The notes beneath the pieces were generated by a model. That model was given only the letters and a program-made list of their open reading frames with translations. It did not search any database and had not been told where the DNA came from. A stretch of 25,195 nucleotides of DNA from JAMOAW01 sp039908535 (lineage in GTDB: Bacteria; Pseudomonadota; Magnetococcia; Magnetococcales; JADFZT01), in NCBI GenBank assembly GCA_039908535.1, contig JAMOAW010000061.1, positions 1 through 25,195 on the forward strand. Reading direction: 5' to 3'. Position numbers and translations under genes: made by a program. Shown in pieces: positions 23,297 to 25,195 of the stretch. The number at the start of each line of letters is the position of its first letter. The first letter of the stretch is position 1.

Positions 23297-23318
23297 GTAA
23301 CATAACAAAGATGTAAAG

Positions 23319-23372
23319 CGGGCTCGGGTTGACCCGGATAAATGAGCAACCCACCTCCAACCATGGATGGAA
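23319..23372 (+). ncRNA. Candidate pseudoknot leader RNA, copy A
   Basis: CGGG (23319-23322), CTC, GGGTTG (23326-23331), A, CCCG (23333-23336), ten bases, CAACCC (23347-23352), eight bases, CCATGGATGGAA (23361-23372). CGGG can pair with CCCG while the loop GGGTTG pairs with CAACCC, giving an H-type pseudoknot. A competing simple hairpin CGGG-TTGA-CCCG (23325-23336) is also possible. The element lies in the 5' leader of the small exported peptide gene. See copy B at 24697. Confidence 0.55.
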
Positions 23373-23377
23373 TAACA

Positions 23378-23430
23378 TGCGCCCCTCAGAACGTCTGAAT
23401 GATGGGACTGGATGCGCAAATTTAGGAGGT
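23378..23430 (+). promoter_or_regulatory. Downstream hairpin and strong ribosome binding site, copy A leader
   Basis: TGCGC (23378-23382) pairs with GCGCA (23414-23418), CCC with GGG (23404-23406), and TCAGA with TCTGA (23386-23398). Then comes AGGAGGT (23424-23430), eight bases from ATG 23438. ACCTCC (23353-23358) in the pseudoknot spacer could pair with GGAGGT and mask it. That pairing is not kept in copy B. Confidence 0.5.
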
Positions 23431-23437
23431 TTTTAAA

Positions 23438-23605
23438 ATGAAACATACTGCAAAACTCATGATCGGATTGATTCCGATTTCCCTTGTCGTCCCTCGAAGT
23501 TCATATTCTTTTATCTGGTACCCCGCTGAAAAGTGGGTCAAGAGTGGTAACCCCCCCTATGGGAGTTGGCATCTTGCCAGAATCGCTTTGAAACCAATTA
23601 GTTAA
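23438..23605 (+). CDS. Small exported peptide, 55 residues, unknown
   Basis: ATG 23438 follows AGGAGGT at ideal spacing. The product begins MKHTAKLMIGLIPISLVVPR, a basic start and hydrophobic core like a signal peptide, and then SSYSFIWYPAEKWVKSG and NPPYGSWHLARIALKPIS. It is cationic and rich in aromatic residues. I recognise no family, and it may be the surviving head of a longer gene. A sigma-28-like promoter (23270) and the pseudoknot leader precede it, which ties it to flagellar gene control. Coding status rests on the strong ribosome binding site and signal-like start. Confidence 0.5.
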   Translation: MKHTAKLMIGLIPISLVVPRSSYSFIWYPAEKWVKSGNPPYGSWHLARIALKPIS

Positions 23606-24009
23606 TTGACATCCGATCTTGTATTGGAATAGAGGACCGAGCAAACTGAGGTGGTCGATTTTGTCTTCCGATTTGGAATGCAAAAACGTTCTTTCTGGTC
23701 GCGTTATCTGTTTAATCGCCAGTTAGAAGCCATAAGGGTGCCGATTAAGCCTTCACGTTCTGAAATTAAGAACGAGATAACTGGGGCCTGTGTGGTGTCG
23801 TTGGGTAGGTATGGTTGCTTGGTTTTTGGCCAATGAGGAATCAGTGTTCGGCATGAATGTCGATTTTAATTGAGTGGAATCCTGTAAATTTTAGGGTGAC
23901 TGCGACGATTGCGAAGCATCTCCTTTTGATTGATTAGATAATTATTGAATGCGTTTATTTCGGCATCGTCTGCTGTGCGTCGGTGTTTGAAATTCGAAAG
24001 GAGAGCGTC
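23606..24009 (+). other. Gene-poor stretch before the basic protein
   Basis: There is no firm gene. A 61-codon frame with a GTG start exists at 23651-23836 (MVDFVFRFGMQKRSFW...), with no convincing ribosome binding site or relatives; I do not call it. The only signal is the promoter candidate at 23885. Confidence 0.35.
23885..23911 (+). promoter_or_regulatory. Sigma-28-like promoter candidate for the basic protein
   Basis: TAAATTTT, 11 bases, GACGATTG. The -35 is good; the -10 ends TTG rather than TAA. It lies about 100 bases before ATG 24010. Confidence 0.4.
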
Positions 24010-24390
24010 ATGGCTATTTGGGTTGGAATGCGTTTTTACCAAACCAAAAGAGGTCGTTCGGGAGTGGCTACATCAAGGATACGGATGACTGGAATGGATC
24101 ATTCATTGACAGGGACGGAAGATTTAGGGACCGGAACGCGGTATCGTTGGATTGTCTCGTCCATTTGTGGGGCTAAGTGGGATAAAACATTTATTGGCAT
24201 CTCTCTCGGCACAATTAAAGATTCGCAATGGGATGCGCAACGCAAAAGCGGTAATTTGGCCTTAAAGTCGAAGCGGAAGGTTTCCTATCTCCCTAAAGGT
24301 GGGCGAGCTAAAACTGCTTTGGTGCGGAAATCGGTTCCGAATCGTTGGCGGTGGTTTGCTTTGGATGAATTTGAAGATGATTTAAAGTAA
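24010..24390 (+). CDS. Basic hypothetical protein, 126 residues
   Basis: It starts at ATG 24010 behind AAAGGAGAG. The frame is open to 23983, but the ribosome binding site fixes this start. The product begins MAIWVGMRFYQTKRGRSGVA. It is strongly basic in the middle and end (KSKRKVSYLPKGGRAKTALVRK) and closes with an acidic tail, FALDEFEDDLK. No signal peptide, membrane helix or known domain is seen. With a sigma-28-like promoter upstream and flagellin downstream, a flagellar-locus role is plausible but unproven. Confidence 0.65.
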   Translation: MAIWVGMRFYQTKRGRSGVATSRIRMTGMDHSLTGTEDLGTGTRYRWIVSSICGAKWDKTFIGISLGTIKDSQWDAQRKSGNLALKSKRKVSYLPKGGRAKTALVRKSVPNRWRWFALDEFEDDLK

Positions 24391-24696
24391 GACTTGTTGG
24401 GATTTTAGGATGGAGTAATTAATAACAGCTATAATATTTTTTGTAATGATATTAATTATAAAAATAGGCGATGTATCCTATTGTGATGAGATGAGAGAGT
24501 CGTATGTAAAAATTCCAAAAATGCCCATTAGCCATGGATTGGCTAGGAAATAACGTTTTATTTGGTGCTCTTATCGCACTCAATACACCAAATGGCGGGA
24601 TAAAAATGTGGCATTTTGTGTAAGTAGAATAAAGATTTGTCATAGAGACCGTGGTAGAGATAACGGTGCATGAACAAATTGAATGGATTAAAAAAA
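24391..24696 (+). other. AT-rich gap before the flagellin leader
   Basis: No gene is recognised. TAAAGATT at 24630 resembles a sigma-28 -35 box, but no GCCGATAA-like -10 lies 11 bases further on. The flagellin promoter is therefore not identified, although transcription must start before 24697. Confidence 0.4.
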
Positions 24697-24749
24697 CGGG
24701 TCGGATTGGCCCGATGAAGCGATCAATCCAAGTCTACCCATGGAAGGAA
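24697..24749 (+). ncRNA. Candidate pseudoknot leader RNA, copy B (flagellin leader)
   Basis: CGGG (24697-24700), TC, GGATTG (24703-24708), G, CCCG (24710-24713), ten bases, CAATCC (24724-24729), eight bases, CCATGGAAGGAA (24738-24749). Every segment length matches copy A except one base in the first loop. In the second stem A-T here replaces G-C in copy A, a compensatory change. A plain hairpin CGGGTC/GGCCCG competes. The terminal box has two GGA motifs, like CsrA targets. Confidence 0.55.
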
Positions 24750-24758
24750 ATTATTTTT

Positions 24759-24787
24759 GCGAAATTAAACTGATTTCGCTTAAGGAG
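24759..24787 (+). promoter_or_regulatory. Hairpin next to the flagellin ribosome binding site
   Basis: GCGAAAT (24759-24765) and ATTTCGC (24773-24779) form a perfect seven-pair stem with a seven-base loop. It ends three bases before AAGGAG (24782-24787). Copy A likewise has a hairpin between the pseudoknot and the ribosome binding site. Confidence 0.5.
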
Positions 24788-24794
24788 AAATTAA

Positions 24795-25195
24795 ATGGCA
24801 CTTTCAATTACTACCAATGTCTCTTCCATCAATGCTCAAAGAAATTTATTAAAATCAACGAATGCATTGAGTGTAACTTTTCAGCGTTTGTCGTCTGGAT
24901 TACGGATCAATTCCGCCAAAGATGATGCCGCCGGTCTTTCTATTACAACTCGGATGAACGCCCAGATTCGTGGCAACAATCAGGCCATTCGCAACGCCAA
25001 CGATGCGATTTCTTTGGTGCAGGTGGCCGAAGGGGCTCTGGATGAGACCACCAATGCCTTGCAACGTATTCGGGAGTTGTCGGTTCAGGCCGCCAACGGC
25101 ACCTTGACCAGCACCGATCGCACCCATATTCAAGACGAAGTGAATCAGTTGGTTGCTGAAATTGATCGGATCGCGGTGGACACTGAGTTTAATAA
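24795..25195 (+). CDS. fliC: Flagellin, N-terminal part (runs off the window)
   Basis: ATG 24795 follows AAGGAG. The visible 133 codons are the conserved flagellin D0/D1 region: MALSITTNVSSINAQRNLL, FQRLSSGLRINSAKDDAAGL, RGNNQAIRNANDAISLVQVA, EGALDETTNALQRIRELSVQ. It builds the flagellar filament and is exported by the flagellar type III apparatus. The variable centre and C-terminal D0 domain are outside the window. Unlike the upstream small gene, it has no obvious sigma-28 promoter, but it shares the pseudoknot leader. The symbol is generic; multi-flagellin genomes use many names. Confidence 0.95.
   Translation, partial: MALSITTNVSSINAQRNLLKSTNALSVTFQRLSSGLRINSAKDDAAGLSITTRMNAQIRGNNQAIRNANDAISLVQVAEGALDETTNALQRIRELSVQAANGTLTSTDRTHIQDEVNQLVAEIDRIAVDTEFN

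Larger units (their letters stand above)
22841..23300 (+). repeat. Tandem imperfect repeats, each carrying a sigma-28-like promoter and leader
   Basis: Four copies, at about 22841, 22950, 23098 and 23261, with promoter-to-promoter distances of 109, 148 and 163. Copies 2 and 3 are nearly identical for about 130 bp: promoter, ATAACAAGCAAGTAA, CACCTC, a hairpin, GATGCAGAATAGACGCATTT, GGGAGGGTTT. Copy 1 is degenerate. Copy 4 is cut short where the pseudoknot leader begins. GGGAGG looks like a ribosome binding site, but only tiny frames of 4-8 codons follow. Confidence 0.8.

Noticed and set aside
22841..23300. Tandem repeats as a possible CRISPR array
   Set aside because: The units exceed 100 bp, are only 2-4 in number, lack regular unique spacers, and carry promoters.
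23319..23430. Leader as a c-di-GMP class I (GEMM), fluoride, ZTP or SAM-II riboswitch
   Set aside because: The fold is pseudoknot-like, but the conserved cores of those classes that I can recall are not present. Left as an unnamed candidate RNA.
23651..23836. 61-codon frame MVDFVFRFGMQKRSFW
   Set aside because: A GTG start without a clear ribosome binding site, and no recognisable relatives.
24630..24663. Sigma-28 promoter for flagellin (TAAAGATT ... GAGATAAC)
   Set aside because: The boxes are about 20 bases apart instead of 11, and the -10 is poor.
1..25195. tRNA or rRNA genes
   Set aside because: No cloverleaf-like sequence or rRNA segment was noticed on either strand.

Overview
The window reads as a piece of a flagellated proteobacterial chromosome. 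Two long minus-strand biosynthetic blocks have proteobacterial gene order: rpiB-glyA-ribD-ribE-ribBA-ribH-nusB-(gap)-thiL, and pheA-tyrA-aroA-cmk-rpsA-ihfB. The right end enters a flagellin locus. The mixture would suit a magnetotactic coccus or a relative (Magnetococcia), but that placement is a guess from overall flavour, not from a marker gene.

Layout. 1-4760 is accessory DNA. It holds the C-terminal end of a DUF4351/Rpn-type protein, an IS200/IS605 element whose tnpA has an in-frame TGA, a three-unit array of paired hairpins, an intact two-gene AAA-ATPase + DUF4276 module, and a dead IS1-type element between long inverted repeats. 4862-7326 (plus strand) carries a glutamate-type dehydrogenase and two unrecognised genes. 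7323-22550 is almost wholly minus-strand housekeeping: thiamine, riboflavin, serine/glycine and aromatic amino acid synthesis, CMP kinase, ribosomal protein S1 and IHF-beta. A second AAA ATPase, broken by a run of nine G, sits between thiL and nusB. 22551-25195 is a plus-strand flagellar regulatory region: four tandem sigma-28-like promoters, a small exported peptide, an unknown basic protein, and the first 133 codons of a flagellin.

Two systems stand out. (1) An H-type pseudoknot-like RNA leader occurs twice with matching geometry, at 23319-23372 upstream of the small exported peptide and at 24697-24749 upstream of flagellin. One base pair changes in a compensatory way, and both copies end in a near-identical box with two GGA motifs. 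Upstream, two of the tandem promoter repeats each encode a hairpin presenting AAGGAU in or at its loop, like a CsrA site. Together this suggests post-transcriptional control of the flagellin locus that I do not recognise as a named motif. (2) A family of seven G/C-hairpin intergenic repeats (R1-R7, about 40 to 155 bp) is scattered through the housekeeping block. Two members lie across gene ends: R6 appears to supply the start of cmk and R1 replaces the tail of an unknown protein.

The metabolic genes work as operons. Overlaps or very short gaps link rpiB-glyA, ribD-ribE-ribBA-ribH-nusB, pheA-tyrA and aroA-cmk-rpsA-ihfB. The ATPase + DUF4276 pair resembles ATPase/TOPRIM-type phage-defence modules, but that role is inferred.
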